Source of the DNA: Siphonodentalium dalli
Taxonomy: Eukaryota > Mollusca > Scaphopoda > Gadilida > Siphonodentaliidae
Reading direction: 5' to 3'
Assembly (NCBI GenBank): GCA_032622095.1
Contig: CP136069.1
Coordinates: 126,189,450 to 126,253,449, forward strand
DNA length: 64,000 nucleotides
The translations under genes were made by a program, and so were the position numbers. Every line of letters begins with the position of its first letter. Position 1 is the first letter of the stretch. Shown piece by piece: positions 48,001-59,540 of this stretch. The notes beneath the pieces were generated by a model that searched no databases, was not told the DNA's origin, and saw nothing but the letters and a program-made list of their open reading frames with translations.

Positions 48001-48145
48001 TTGACCTTCTAAATGGTCAACTCAAGGTCAAATCAGGTATAATTTTGCATGTGACCGTGTCCTTGCTCGTATACGCTCATATAGAGTCATGTTTCGGGCA
48101 AAGAAATGCCTAAATAGCCATGACGAAGTCGGGCCCACCAGCTAG
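42095..48145 (+). mobile_element. Large inverted-repeat composite with a Helitron-like 3' end
   Basis: Two arms (about 42193-43470 and 46880-47835) are reverse complements, starting AGTCGGGGAGCCAATAAGGT at the left. The left side holds a 350-bp tandem duplication (42360-42720 and 42740-43080). It also has a second direct copy of 42895-44060 displaced by 1,169 bp to 44064-45230. Outside the arms, GGCGGATTT...ACGAAATTTGATA is found on both sides (about 42155 and 47933) in the same orientation, so the inverted structure appears to sit inside another repeat. That outer repeat ends GACGAAGTCGGG...CACCAGCTAG followed by T at 48146, as a Helitron 3' end would. The 5' end is not resolved. Confidence 0.6.
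45230..46860. repeat. Diverged minisatellite in opposite orientations around a small stem-loop
   Basis: Loose units of about 50 bp (TGACTATATGGTCATGGGTGA-like, with GTATACA blocks) run plus-wise to about 46015 and minus-wise from about 46125. The turning point is flanked by GGGTGGCTATCGCTTTTC and its complement, with a loop of about 85 bases. Tandem-like plus-oriented units already begin near 43920. Open frames here read as His/Tyr/Ile-rich repeats and are not genes. Confidence 0.7.
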
Positions 48146-49194
48146 TAACATAGAAGACAGGTAAAATTGTGGGTAGAATCGCGATTTCGAGATGCGCATG
48201 TTAACGGGATCTGTTTATTGAATAAAATGTGCTCTGCCTCGTGTCACACAGACCCGACCCAGTGAACTATATAACGTAGATAGTGCCTCCGGGACCTACC
48301 ATATTCCACATATACACGCATCTTGCACCATGCCCGTTCTAACTGAGATGATGCTTAATTTGGCATCGAGAATATTCCGAGTGAAACACCTCCAAAACAA
48401 AGTAACTAGATCCGACAAAGCATCGCGTGTGATAGACCCGTTACGTGTCACATATGGTCATGTTATAGCCTATAATGTAGACAGTAAGTGCTATAGACTA
48501 CAATGTATGTCGCTGTGATTAAGCGAAGACGACACAACGCGTCCAGTCATGTCTGGATTCTGCCCCGCAGGGACAAATAACGTTTTTACGTCACGACACC
48601 ATAACTACCTTCAATTAGCTAACATATGGAACTGAACTAATATTAACATTTGCAGGATATATTCATAAAACTTACTGTTTATCAATAAATAAATACTTCA
48701 GTGGTCCATTGCCACATATATCGGAAGTTGTGATGTATTAAATTCGTTTAATTGCTGATTCCGCGATTTTGTGAAACCACTGCCGGAAGTCACGTGATTT
48801 TTCCACCAAAAAATTCTACTTTTACGGTATACTGTAATTTATGTGTGACGGCACAAGTACGCGCGCCCACCTGTTACCTATACACGACCCGAGCTCGGGC
48901 GCGCAAGCGCGCCGAGCGGGGTCGTTACTAATGTGCACACATTTGTTCCACTATAATTGTATGACTATTCGGTGCATTAAGGTTTCGGCCATTATCGGCG
49001 CTTACCGGAGAATCGATTTCGAAATGACACATCGCGATTATTTATAGTAGGTTTTCATCCTTCTAGATGGCTATACTAGCTATGTTGTGCATTTGAAGAC
49101 GTTTTAAGTGGGAACCGATAGATGATTTGTATACCGGTTCGTCTATACATATCGATATTATGACACAAGTGAAAATTAACATGTGAAAACATCG
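48146..49194. other. Unassigned stretch with a GC-rich hairpin
   Basis: No gene is supportable; the frames at 48330-48518 and 48841-49047 lack any recognised family. The second overlaps a GC-rich stem-loop at 48886-48927 (CGACCCGAGCTCGGGCGCGC, loop AA, then its near-complement). Confidence 0.4.
48886..48927. repeat. GC-rich stem-loop
   Basis: An imperfect stem of about 18 bp around GCGCGCAAGCGCGC. The loop core GCGCAAGCGC is shared with the larger hairpin at 17.5 kb. Confidence 0.7.
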
Positions 49195-49795
49195 ACGACT
49201 TTTCTATTTCTGACCACCAATTTGGCCACCATCTTGGATGTGAGTATGAACAGCCAAACTCAAACGAATACGCCGTATCACTGCTCCGTGCGCATACTTG
49301 AATGGTATAATCCGCGTAACAATAACGCCCATTGTCAGAAAGTAAAGAAATACAGGTGTTTTAAAATGTATGTCACCATTTTAGCCGCCATCTTGGATTT
49401 GGGAACAATTTATTGGATGTAATGTAAGGCAATTACTTCGTCTCAGTATTCCCAACTCAACTGTAAGCATGGGTGGAGTTGTCATGACAATAAGGCCCAC
49501 TGATGTGAATATGAGGGATTTTCGGTGATTTTTCAAAATATGTCCACCATTTTGGGCGCCATTTTTGATTTGGGAGCATTTTATTGGATGAGATATAAGG
49601 AAATTATTTCGCCTCAGTAATTCCTACCCATACCAGTAAGCATTGATTGAGCTGTCGTGACAATAACGCTCACTGATGTGAAAATCAACAATTTGCGGCG
49701 ATTTTGCGGCGAATTTTCAATTTCTGGTCTCCATTTTGGCCGCCATATTGGATTTGGATGAATATTCGTATAACTCTAGTATAAGAGGATTCATA
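49195..49795. repeat. Tandem family of about 180 bp with CCGCCAT-TTGGAT motifs
   Basis: Three to four diverged units each contain a CCACCATnTTGG/GCCGCCATnTTGGATTTGG block (about 49206, 49381, 49550, 49730) and CACTGATGTGAA. The motif, in reverse, is AAnATGGCGGC, the consensus bound by YY1-type factors in animals; binding is not implied by sequence alone. Confidence 0.7.
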
Positions 49796-49879
49796 GTCGG
49801 GGTATTTCTTACACATATGTATGCATTCATGGAGTTATAATAACAATAACACCAACATAATCCGATGCTCAGATCAATG

Positions 49880-50350
49880 AGCTGGACGAATTAGTGGTGT
49901 AAAACGCCGAATATTCAGACCGAAAGTCGGCCGGTGTTCCCGGGGGTTTCAAACCGCACCTAGGGTTTGTTGCGTTTTTCGGTAGATTAGAAGCCGAAAT
50001 ATCGCCAGTTCGAATGCCTATGTTATGGTGATATACCCCACCAAATATATATGCAGAAAGAACAGGCCATTGGTCCATTATGGGAGCGTAATTCTTTTCC
50101 TAAAATGTGGCGAAAATGCAGAATATTCAGACCTAATGTCCGCCGGTGTATCCCGGAGTTTCAAACCGCACCTAGGATTTGCTGCGTTTTTCGGTAGAAT
50201 GAAAGCACAACTGAGACCAGTTCAAAGGCATGTGTTACGGTGATATACCCTACGACATATAGTTATTAGGAGCGCAATTCTTGTCACAAAATAAGATGGG
50301 GTTTCAAACCGCACCTACAATTTGTTGCGTTTTGTATGTGGATTAAAAGC
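49880..50350. repeat. Tandem family of about 190-210 bp, with a copy at 58.1-58.3 kb
   Basis: Units share AATATTCAGACC, GTTTCAAACCGCACCTAGG, TTGCTGCGTTTTTCGGTAGA and GGTGATATACCC. There are two full units here plus a partial third near 50297. A dispersed copy at about 58075-58345 starts GTGTAAAACGCAGAATATTC and contains the same order. Confidence 0.75.
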
Positions 50351-51334
50351 ACAAAGGACCCCATTTCTGGGACAAATGTCATCGTATTCTACCCCACAAT
50401 AGGCTTATGTTGAAATACAAAAATTTGATCCAAGTCAAAAGAGTTTAAATCCAACTTAGGATTTGTTTTATTAAAGAGAATTTAATATGATCATACGCAA
50501 GCGTAATTAACGAACCAAAGCTAAAACAATCACATAGGGGTTTCTGCATGTAGCCTTTAAAACAATTCTTGTCAAAATCACTTTATAGATTCCCACCAAA
50601 TAAGATTCAAAGGCATAAGGCTTATGTTTGGTTGGGTAATTACAAATAGTTGTTGTCGAGAGTGCATGGAACAGAAACTGAAACTCCGCTTTAGATACTC
50701 AGGTTGTTCTTTTCATTCATGACATGTTATCATGTCGATTTCAACGATAGTCGACAAACAACGTCATCGTGTAACTTTAACCATTGACCGAATTCGCGTG
50801 GAACTGAATGTATCTTCTGCTTTGTTCATAATTATGTATGTGTTTTCACTCTATTCAAGATTAATAAGATATATATGGATTATCAGATACATGTAATTAT
50901 GCAGACTTATGATAACAATCAAATCCATATTAAATATTATCTTATTTTCTTTCGCACGGTATAGTCTCTACAGAACCATGCAGTATTCATCAACTACTGT
51001 GCATCAGTTGGACAATAAAGCTTTGAGATACACGTATATAGATCGTGTTGAGTTGTGGTGATTTTAGTTTATTTAAAAAAATATTAAAACTTCCTAGGGT
51101 CGATGATTTGATCCAGTAGAGTGCCGGAGTAGACCCGTTAACAATTTATTATGGACCTACTTTTCCTTATAAATAAAAACAAATGATTTATGACGTTTAT
51201 ATAAATAGGAGAAGGTTGCACGTCGACTTGTTTGGGTTGGCCCCTTGACAGCCGGTTACGACATTAATGCTTTAAGCCCACCGATCTACTGTGCGACATT
51301 CGCGCTCGCGAAATCCAAAATAACAGCGTCGTAT
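50351..51334. other. Unassigned AT-rich stretch
   Basis: Nothing supportable as a gene or repeat was seen. Confidence 0.4.
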
Positions 51335-51406
51335 TACAGACAAGAAAACCATAATCAGAAATGGTAACGCCCTCAAGATCATATTATTAGCCATAAATAT
51401 ATATTA

Positions 51407-52158
51407 CTAGAAGGTGACCCGACTTCGTCCGGGCTTTGATCTTGAATTGTCCATTTTGAAAGTCAAGGTCAAGTGGGGTCACGATTTGACCAGTACACAA
51501 CACTGCCCGGACAAAAGTACCCGACAAACGTGCCCGTCGAAATCCATCTGGTTTTACCCGATTTGACCTTGAATTGATCAGTTTGAAGGTCAAGGTCAGG
51601 TCGGGGTAACGATTTGACCCGTCCAAAACACTCAGTGGACAAAAGTAACCCTATGTATAAAATTTCGTCCAAATCCCATCAAAATTGGCGATTTGACCTT
51701 GAATTGACCCGATTTCAAGGTCAAGGTCACGTTGCACGGGCAAATGAATATGCTTATAAGACTCCCCATACGAAAGTACCCCCACATACCAAGTTTCATC
51801 GAAATCCCGTGATATTCGGGCGTTTGACCTTGAAATGACCCGATTTCAAGGTCAAGATCACGTCGCACGGGCAAATTAATAGGTTTATGCCACCCCCGAC
51901 CGAAGGTACCCCCACATACCAAGTTTCATTGAAATCCCGTGATATTCGGGCGTTTGACCTTGAAATTACCCGATTTCAAGGTCAAGGTCACGTCGCACGG
52001 GCAAATTAATAGGCCCATGTCACTCCTCACACCGAAAATACCCCCACATACCAAGATTCGTCGAATTCGGCTCGGCCGTTTTCGAGTCCATCGATTACAG
52101 ACAGACACACACACAGACACAGACACACACACACAGATCTTCCAAAATATATAATAGA
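51407..52158 (-). mobile_element. Non-autonomous Helitron, 752 bp
   Basis: On the minus strand it begins TCTATTATATATTTTGGAAG and ends with the hairpin CCCGGACGAAGTCGGG, then TCACCTTCTAG. TC at the 5' end, CTAG at the 3' end, a hairpin about ten bases before it, and an A on the outer side of CTAG (T on the minus strand) are the Helitron hallmarks. There is no Rep/helicase. The interior is a tandem of GGTCAAGGTCA-type blocks that also occur at 47840-48010. Confidence 0.78.
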
Positions 52159-52724
52159 CGAGCCGATGAGCCCGACGTTGTCCGGGCTATTCAAAAACCA
52201 ATTTTCAAGTCGATAGCTCTACCCAGCCCGACGTTGTCCGGGCTATTCAAAAACCAAATTTCAAGTCGATAGCTCCACACGTTTCCGAGATCCGGTCTGC
52301 GCATGCGCGAAGCTGGCGTCGCACGGGCTCGGCGACCCGATAAAATTCGTATCCGGGGCAAGATACATTCACACACCAAATTTCAAGTCGATAGCTCCAC
52401 CCGTTTCCGAGATCTGGTCTGCGCATGCGCGAAGCTGGCGTCGCACGGGCTCGGCGACCCGATAAAATTCGTATCCGGGGCAAGATACATTCACATAGCA
52501 AATTTCAAGTCGATAGCTCCACCCGTTTCCGAGATCTCGTCTGCGCATGCGCGAAGCGGGCGCCGCACGGGCTCGCCAATACGACAACGTCCACCGCCTG
52601 GTCAAACTACACACACGTACCAAGTTTCGTCCCGATCGGTCGAGAATCGTAGATTTGTATAAATGACATACAGACAAACATACATACAGACAAACAGACA
52701 GAGGTCTTCAAAATATATATGAGA
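52159..52724 (-). mobile_element. Second Helitron abutting the first, 566 bp
   Basis: This follows directly on the previous element. Its 3' end is CGAG on the plus strand (one change from CTAG), next to the hairpin GCCCGACGTTGTCCGGGC, which is present twice (about 52171 and 52227). Its 5' end on the minus strand is TCTCATATATATTTTGAAGA, followed on the plus strand by T at 52725. The interior holds 122-bp tandem units (GTCGATAGCTCCACCCGTTT start, containing TGCGCATGCGCGAAGC). Open frames on both strands here are repeat artefacts. Confidence 0.72.
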
Positions 52725-53029
52725 TAATATAAGATATATTGGTTACATGAATGCATCGGTCCGCCTCAGAATTCCGTTAAAGCAACTAATCCTTCAAATT
52801 ATTACAAAAAACTACGGCGTATTACTGCAGGTTTCTCATTCACCACACCAGAAAGCTTCTAAATGCGGATCAAAAATCGGAGGCATTGTGATCCCACCAA
52901 GAGTGCATGGCCCAGCCACTGTTCATACCTAAACATCGAAAGCAATTAACGCGGTCATAATAGTTACATACTGCAACTATAAGACATCCAGCGAATACAC
53001 ACCCCACGAAAACCCGAAATGTGTTGTCC

Positions 53030-53600
53030 TGCGAGAAATCTCATCGCTATAGCTCAATTTGACACGGCCAGATTAGCTTCTTACAATATCCTAAAACGAT
53101 AAAGCTTCTCAAATCATCGGTATAGCCAACATAACATTCACGAACTTGGACATCGATACTTTCTAATCGCTCTACATAAGCATGGTCAGACCTATCATCG
53201 AATACTGTAACTCTGCATGGAGCCCACATCACAAATATCAAAGCATTGTGTTAGAGAAATACAAAGAAAAGCAACGAAACTAGTTCGTCAAATCAAGACT
53301 CAATCTGATGTCTTTAAAATATCGAATATTTAGAGGAGATCTAACCGAGGTATATACACCGTTGAATGTTCATTACAATATCAATGCCTGTGACCTATTA
53401 GAAAGACATTCATCAGGGGGAACAAGAGGACATACTAAAAAGCTACAGATGCCCATGATTGTTAACAGGGCAATATGAAAATATTTCTTCACGCAGATGG
53501 TGGTAAATATAGCTGGAACTCTTTGTCAGACTTCGCTGTTTAGGCTCCGACACTCGATCAATTCAAAATATACATAGACTCATTCTTCTATTATATAAGA
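53030..53600 (+). pseudogene. LINE reverse-transcriptase C-terminal fragment (CR1/jockey-like)
   Basis: Pieces in several frames read SQIIGIANITFTNLDIDTF, MVRPIIEYCNSAWSPHHKYQ, LKYRIFRGDLTEV, NINACDLLERHSSGGTRGHT and KKLQMPMIVNRAI, in the correct order for the end of a non-LTR reverse-transcriptase ORF. They are interrupted by at least four frameshifts or stops. This is a different subfamily from the 58.7-kb LINE (which reads PILEYASPIWDNC at the equivalent point). The fragment ends where a Helitron-like terminus begins. Confidence 0.8.
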
Positions 53601-53604
53601 TACT

Positions 53605-54555
53605 ATATATATCAGGTTAGCCCGCCACTGGCGGCATTCGTCCCATGGCTTTGTTCGAAAAAGCAATTGCAACAGGTTCCGAGACACTTGTGCTGCATTT
53701 GTACCAAATTTCGTCAGAAACATTACATTTTTTTTAATTATTTTGTTTTTATTTATTTTGGTTTTTTATTTTTTAATATGAATTTAATGTTTTTTAAATT
53801 TAATATATTTTTTTTCTGAATTGTTGTTTTATTTTTAAATTTTTTTTATTTTAAATTGTTTTAATTAAATTTTTTGTTTCTGGCGGAAAAATTAACCCGT
53901 AGAAATCCCCCCCCCCCCCTTCCTAGGAACGACAGACAACGCATTCTTTGTTTTTTCTCTTTTTTTATTTAACCTGCCCGTACCCGTCCTAATGTCGTGA
54001 AATCTCTCTGCATAATATTTCGAGCGATAACATTGCATTGAATTGAAAACAAACACTTCCCGTCGTGAAATCTCTCTACGATAACATTGCATTGAATTGA
54101 AAACAAACGCTTCCCGTCGGGAAATCTCTCCGCATAATATTTCGAGTCTGCCGTACCCGTCCTAATGTCGTGAAATCTCTCTGCATAATATTTCGAGCGA
54201 TAACTTTGCATTGAATTGAAAACAAACGCTTCCCGTCGTGAAATCTCTCTGCATAATATTTCGAGCGACAGGCTACAGACTCCCGTCATACAGATAAGTA
54301 GATAGCGAAAACGACGCTCTTTATATAGACACTGCGGAAAACGAACGCTCTTTATATATCAACGCTATTAACCCATAAGTGCCGATTGCGGTGATTTTGA
54401 TGATTGGGAAGGGAGAAACGGTGCTCTGAGCTTCTCCAAAACGCGATCACGGCGGTGTCCGTGGGATTTTACACTTATATACGAAATTTGAGCTCAATCT
54501 GTCCAACCGTTTCGATTCCATGAAGTACACACAAACACACACACACACACACATA
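53605..54555 (-). mobile_element. Helitron-like element, diverged, minus strand
   Basis: The right portion (54300-54550) is homologous to 57230-57470. Shared blocks are GAACGCTCTTTA, TTAACCCAT, a CTC-GTGTTTTTAC-like block, GAGCTCAATC and CCGTTTCGA. The left end carries GGTTAGCCCGCCACTGGCGG, equivalent to the 3' hairpin of the 56.9-kb element, although the terminal CTAG is not preserved. The interior contains a T-rich stretch (53725-53890), a C run near 53909 and the minisatellite below. Confidence 0.55.
53993..54272. repeat. Minisatellite, about 67 bp unit, five copies
   Basis: Units begin GTCGTGAAATCTCTCTGCAT and include CATTGAATTGAAAACAAACG. The second and third copies are shortened. A 16-base piece, TACCCGTCCTAATGTC, occurs twice at unit boundaries. 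Confidence 0.85.
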
Positions 54556-55433
54556 TCTATTATATATTTTGAAAGATCTGTGTGTGTATGTGTTTGTTTG
54601 TTTGTGTGTGTGTGTGTGTGTGTGTGTTTGAAATCGATGGACTCGAAAACGACTAAGCCAATTTCGATGAAATTTGGTATTTGGATGTGTTTTCGGCCGG
54701 AGACGAACATAGGCATATTTATTTGTCCGTGCGAGGTCAACTTTTCACGTGCGGAGGTCAAATCTATTTTTACGCCGTTTTTGCGCTAATATATTTCAGT
54801 TCGGTGCTCACAAATCGATTCGATATAGCGCGAATAATAAATTGCCAGTCATATAATTTGCACGGTTAGAATCTGTGTGGCTTCATCTTTCCAACGATAT
54901 ATAATATGTATGTATCCGTTTTAGTTATCTGCCTCAATTATTAGGTACAAGTGGTACGATGCTTTTATCAGGATAAAATCAATGCGTAATTTCTATGACG
55001 TCGTCAGAGGTCATAAAGTTAGATTACGTTAACTCTCACCATGCCGATGCATTTGACTGTGTCGCGTTAACTCGTCACCGGCCGAGGTATCCGCAAATGA
55101 CATTGGGCTATATATCTCGGAAACGGGTATAGCTATCGACTTGAAATTTGGTATGTGAATGTATCTTGCCCCGGATACGAATTTTATCGGGTCGCCGAGC
55201 ACGTGCGACGCCAGCTTCGCGCATGCGCAGACGAGATCTCGGAAACGGGTTGAGATATTGACTTTAAATTTGGTATGTGAATGTATCTTGCCCCGGATAC
55301 GAATTTTATCGGGTCGCCGAGCACGTGCGACACCAGCTTCGCGCATGCGCAGACCAGATCTAGGAAACGGGTGGAGCAATCGACTTGAAATTTGGTTTTT
55401 TAATAGCCCGGACGAAGTCGGGTCACCTTCTAG
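54556..55433 (+). mobile_element. Non-autonomous Helitron, 878 bp
   Basis: It starts TCTATTATATATTTTGAAAG after an A and ends GCCCGGACGAAGTCGGGTCA then CCTTCTAG, followed by T. Inside are a GTGT tract, the block GAAATCGATGGACTCGAAAA, a central unique region and two 122-bp units (TGCGCATGCGC). No protein is encoded. Confidence 0.82.
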
Positions 55434-56916
55434 TCTATTATATATTTTGAAAGATCTGTGTGTTTGTGTGTGTGTTTGAAATCGATGGACTCGAAAACGA
55501 CTAAGCCAATTTCGATAAAATTTGGTATTTTAGGGTATTTTCGGCCGGAGACGAACATAGGCATATTTATTTGTCCGTGCGAGGTCAACTTTTCACGTGC
55601 GGAGGTCAAATCTGTTTTTACGCCGTTTTGCGCTAATATATTTCAGTTCGGTGCTCACAAATCGATACGATATAGCGCGAATAATAAATTGCCAGTCATA
55701 TAATTTGCACGGTTAGAATCTGTGTGGCTTCATCTTTCCAACGATATATAATATGTATGTATCCGTTTTAGTTATCTGCCTCAATTATTAGGTACAAGTG
55801 GTGCGATCTTTTATCAGGATAAAATCAATGCGTAAATTCTATGACGTCGTCAGAGGTCATAAAGTTAGATTACGTTAACTCTCACCCTTCGATGCATTTG
55901 ACTGTGTCGCGTTAACTCATCACCGGCCGAGGTATCCGCAAATGACATTGGGCTATATATCTCGAAAACGGGTGTAGCTATCGACTTGAAATTTGGTATG
56001 TGAATGTATCTTGCCCCGGATACGAATTTTATCGGGTCGCCGAGCACGTGCGACGCCAGCTTCGCGCATGCGCAGACGAGATCTCGGAAACGGGTTGAGA
56101 TATTGACTTTAAATTTGGTATGTGATTGCTCCACCCGTTTCCTAGATCTGGTCTGCGCATGCGCGAAGCTGGTGTCGCACGTGCTCGGCGACCCGATAAA
56201 ATTCGTATCCGGGGCAAGATACATTCACATACCAAATTTAAAGTCAATATCTCAACCCGTTTCCGAGATCTCGTCTGCGCATGCGCGAAGCTGGCGTCGC
56301 ATGTGCTCGGCGACCCGATAAAATTCGTATCCGGGGCAAGATACATTCACATACCAAATTTCAAGTCGATAGCTACACCCGTTTCCGAGATATATAGCCC
56401 AATGTCATTTGCGGATACCTCGGCCGGTGATGAGTTAACGCGACACAGTCAAATGCATCGAAGGGTGAGAGCTAACGTAATCTAACTTTATGACCTCTGA
56501 CGACGTCATAGAATTTACGCATTGATTTTATCCTGATAAAAGATCGCACCACTTGTACCTAATAATTGAGGCAGATAACTAAAACGGATACATACATATT
56601 ATATATCGTTGGAAAGATGAAGCCACACAGATTCTAACCGTGCAAATTATATGACTGGCAATTTATTATTCGCGCTATATCGTATCGATTTGTGAGCACC
56701 GAACTGAAATATATTAGCGCAAAACGGCGTAAAAACAGATTTGACCTCCGCACGTGAAAAGTTGACCTCGCACGGACAAATAAATATGCCTATGTTCGTC
56801 TCCGGCCGAAAATACCCTAAAATACCAAATTTCATCGAAATTGGCTTAGTCGTTTTCGAGTCCATCGATTTCAAACACACACACAAACACACAGATCTTT
56901 CAAAATATATAATAGA
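55434..56916. mobile_element. Palindromic Helitron duplication, head to head
   Basis: It begins directly after the CTAG of the previous element with the same 5' end (TCTATTATATATTTTG) and ends with that 5' end in reverse (at 56911-56916). Arms of about 690 and 790 bp are near-identical complements meeting near 56125, and neither contains the 3' hairpin. The right arm keeps one extra 122-bp unit. It looks like two 5' halves joined at their interiors. Confidence 0.8.
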
Positions 56917-56920
56917 TAGA

Positions 56921-57477
56921 CTAGCAGATTAGCTCGCCACTGGCGGGATTGGTCCCATGACTTTGGTCGATCCATTTTTTTTTTCAAGGTAACCCCGTAC
57001 AGGCACGCCGACAGTATGCTATCAAAAATATTCCCCGTCCCAATTTGACCATACATAAGAAATTTCACGTCGATGTCATCGCTGACGATCGCCCAAGGTC
57101 ATTTGTGGGTACCCGTTTCAAGGTCAATGTCACCTTGGTCCTTGGAAGCACTAAGTACGAAATTTCGTCTCGATATCCCCAGTTTCCGAGACGGTCGATT
57201 GAGCCGTATTTATACTCGTGTATATAAACGCTCGTTAACAACGACACCGCAGATGCGAACGCTCTTTAATAATTAACTCATTAACCCATCAATTCAAACG
57301 ACGGTGGCAGGGCGAAGGGTGAATGAGTGCTCGGACGTTCTCAGAAGCGGTGCGATGACACTTCTCGTGTGTTTTTACCCTTAGATAGCAAGTTTGGGCT
57401 CAATCGGTTGAGCCGTTTTCGAGTCTATAAAGGATATACACATTTATATACGGAAGTCTCAAAATATATAGGAAACG
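56921..57477 (-). mobile_element. Helitron of a second subfamily, about 0.56 kb
   Basis: Plus-strand CTAGCAGATTAGCTCGCCAC, then TGGCGGG, is the reverse of a 3' end with the hairpin CGCCAGTGGCG and terminal CTAG, preceded by A. The opposite end is near AAAATATATAGGAAACGA. The internal CAATCGGTTGAGCCGTTTTC block is shared with the first subfamily. The 5' boundary is uncertain by several bases. Confidence 0.65.
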
Positions 57478-58739
57478 AGTTCGACGACAAGTAATATGTT
57501 CAAGTGACTCACAAGTAAATATCGAATGACGATACATATATTTGTAAACAAGCATTGCAAATAATGTTATTGGGACGAAAAGTCGCTAGACTTGTTCCGT
57601 ATTATGATTATGACGATGATGATTGTGATGATGATATGATTGATAGAACAAACCACTATTATGAAGATCGTGTCGTTATTTGTTTAAAATACGTATCAAT
57701 TGACATATACGCATCCGTTCCCCAATTAAAAGCAACACATTTCGATAATTTTAGGGGAACTCCGCGAATTCGGGGACATCCGCAAATAGACGTCCGCAAA
57801 TAGCGACCTACTGCGAATTGTCATATTATCTATTTATAAAATGCCCAGCGAACCACAGCTTTCTAAAATCTGTACCACAGTATAGACCCGAGGGGCGCTA
57901 ATAATAATTGGTGACGTCACAAAATCAGATATTGTCTATATACGACCCAAAGCGTCCGGCTTTGGTTCGTTATTATCTGGTACCTGTGATTCTGTGTTTC
58001 TTGTAAATATATCTCCAAGCCGTAACAGTCTCGACACATGTACATGCTCAGGACAATGAGCTCGACGACTTAGTGGTGTAAAACGCAGAATATTCATACC
58101 AAAATTCGGCCTGTGTACAAGCGGTTGCAGTCTCGACACATGTATAATGTAATTCTCAGTTCAAGTGAATGAAAGTCCGCCGGTGGTTTCAAACGGCATC
58201 TCGGATTTGCTGAGTTTTTCGGTAGAATAAAGGCCCAAAATAACGCCAGTTCGAAGGCACATGTCATGGTGATATACCCCACGACATTTAAATATCGAAA
58301 GAGCACGCCATTCACGCATGTCAGGAGCGTAATTCGTGTCCGAAAATATGGTCACACGGGGGAATCGATCGAAAAAATCGATTATTTTACACGGACAAAT
58401 ACACTACTTGCTATTTACGATTAAATGTACCTGAAGCCAAATATTACCCTAAGCCGCCCCAGAAATTTTAGCCCAAAATTCTCCAGAATAACCATCCAAC
58501 GGAGTTAAACGGGAAGGGTGGTGTAGCGATGATTTGTCAACGAGGCTGAACGGTGATAGTCAACCATGCAGATCCCCACGAGTAACCATATATAGGAGTA
58601 CGATTATCAAAATGGAGTTTTACGTTTTGGTTTATAAAATCACACTGCTTTAAACCGAGTTTCTCTGACTCGCGAATTATATACTTCTTGGTGATGGAAG
58701 ATGGGACAATTCACATATCGTAAATAGCGAGTACTGTAT
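57478..58739. other. Unassigned stretch containing a dispersed 190-bp family copy
   Basis: No gene is supportable. 58075-58345 is a copy of the 49.9-50.3 kb tandem family. A palindromic CRE-like GTGACGTCAC lies near 57911. The Asp-rich frame at 57555-57803 is a low-complexity (GATGAT) product. Confidence 0.45.
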
Positions 58740-59540
58740 TTTTCCGTGCAAAGTAATGGATGTCTTATCAACAGTCTATGATAATATCGCGAAAAGATAA
58801 CAAACCTATACACAAACGTTTAATAGTCCATGGGCGATGAAGTAATAGAAACTGTGTCTACGTATAAACATATAGGAGTGGCATTTTATATTTAACAAAA
58901 AAGGTAACTGGAGCCATCATGTAATTGAAATTCAAAAGGGAGAAACCAAAAAAGTGTCTTTGCTTCTAAGAGCAAATTTATCCATGACAGGAGAACCATC
59001 GAAAGAATTTATTTTGTTTACATACGTCCTATTTTAGAATATGCCTCTCCTATCTGGGACAACTGTACTAATAGCGAAAGCGACATGCTCGAAAAATGAG
59101 GCAGCGAGAATAGTAACGGGAGCAACAAAAAGCTGCAGTAATGAAAACCTCATAAAGGAAACTGGATGGGAAAAATTGTCTGAATGTCGGAAAATCTCCA
59201 AATTATATATGCCAATTCTATAACATGTTCTATGAAATGACACCATCATATCTATATACCTTAGTTCCGAGATCAACAGAGAATATGCACCGATATCCAC
59301 TGAGAAAGCATAACCCAACTAACCCCTCTCGTGATACTGCGTCATACGAAAAGTCCTTTCTTCCTTCAGCCGTCGAGATGTGGAACACACTCCAAGACAA
59401 GAAACCCAATGTCAGAAATGATAACGCGCTCAAGATCATATATTATATACCCATGTTTGTAATTATAGAATATAAAATATATTGGTTTCGCGAATGCCCA
59501 ACTCAAAATTCCGTTAAAATAACAATAACAACCAGCACCT
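58740..59540 (+). pseudogene. LINE 3' fragment (CR1/jockey-like)
   Basis: In order, across several frames: ETVSTYKHIGVAFY, RRTIERIYFVYIRPILEYAS, PIWDNCTNSESDMLEK, EAARIVTGATKSCSNENLIK, ETGWEKLSECRKISKLYM, LVPRSTENMHRYPLRK and TASYEKSFLPSAVEMWNTL. This is the typical C-terminal end of a CR1/jockey-like reverse-transcriptase ORF. Roughly four frameshifts break it, and the catalytic YADD-type core is upstream of what survives. The tail after about 59460 matches the split LINE at 51.3/52.7 kb. Confidence 0.85.

Larger units (their letters stand above)
51335..52790 (+). pseudogene. LINE 3' tail split by two Helitrons
   Basis: The piece 51342-51406 (AGACAAGAAAACCATAATCA then AACGCCCTCAAGATCATATT) matches the end of the LINE at 59395-59445. 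The piece 52725-52790 (GATATATTGGTTACATGAAT, then CAGAATTCCGTTAAA) matches the following sequence at about 59480-59520. The 1.3 kb between them is the Helitron pair. Only the last codons and the 3' untranslated end of the LINE remain. Confidence 0.75.

Noticed and set aside
51926-56485. Many open frames of 60-119 codons with peptides such as CILPRIRILSGRRARATPAS
   Set aside because: The same peptides occur in Helitron 122-bp units on both strands; they are repeat translations with no conserved start.
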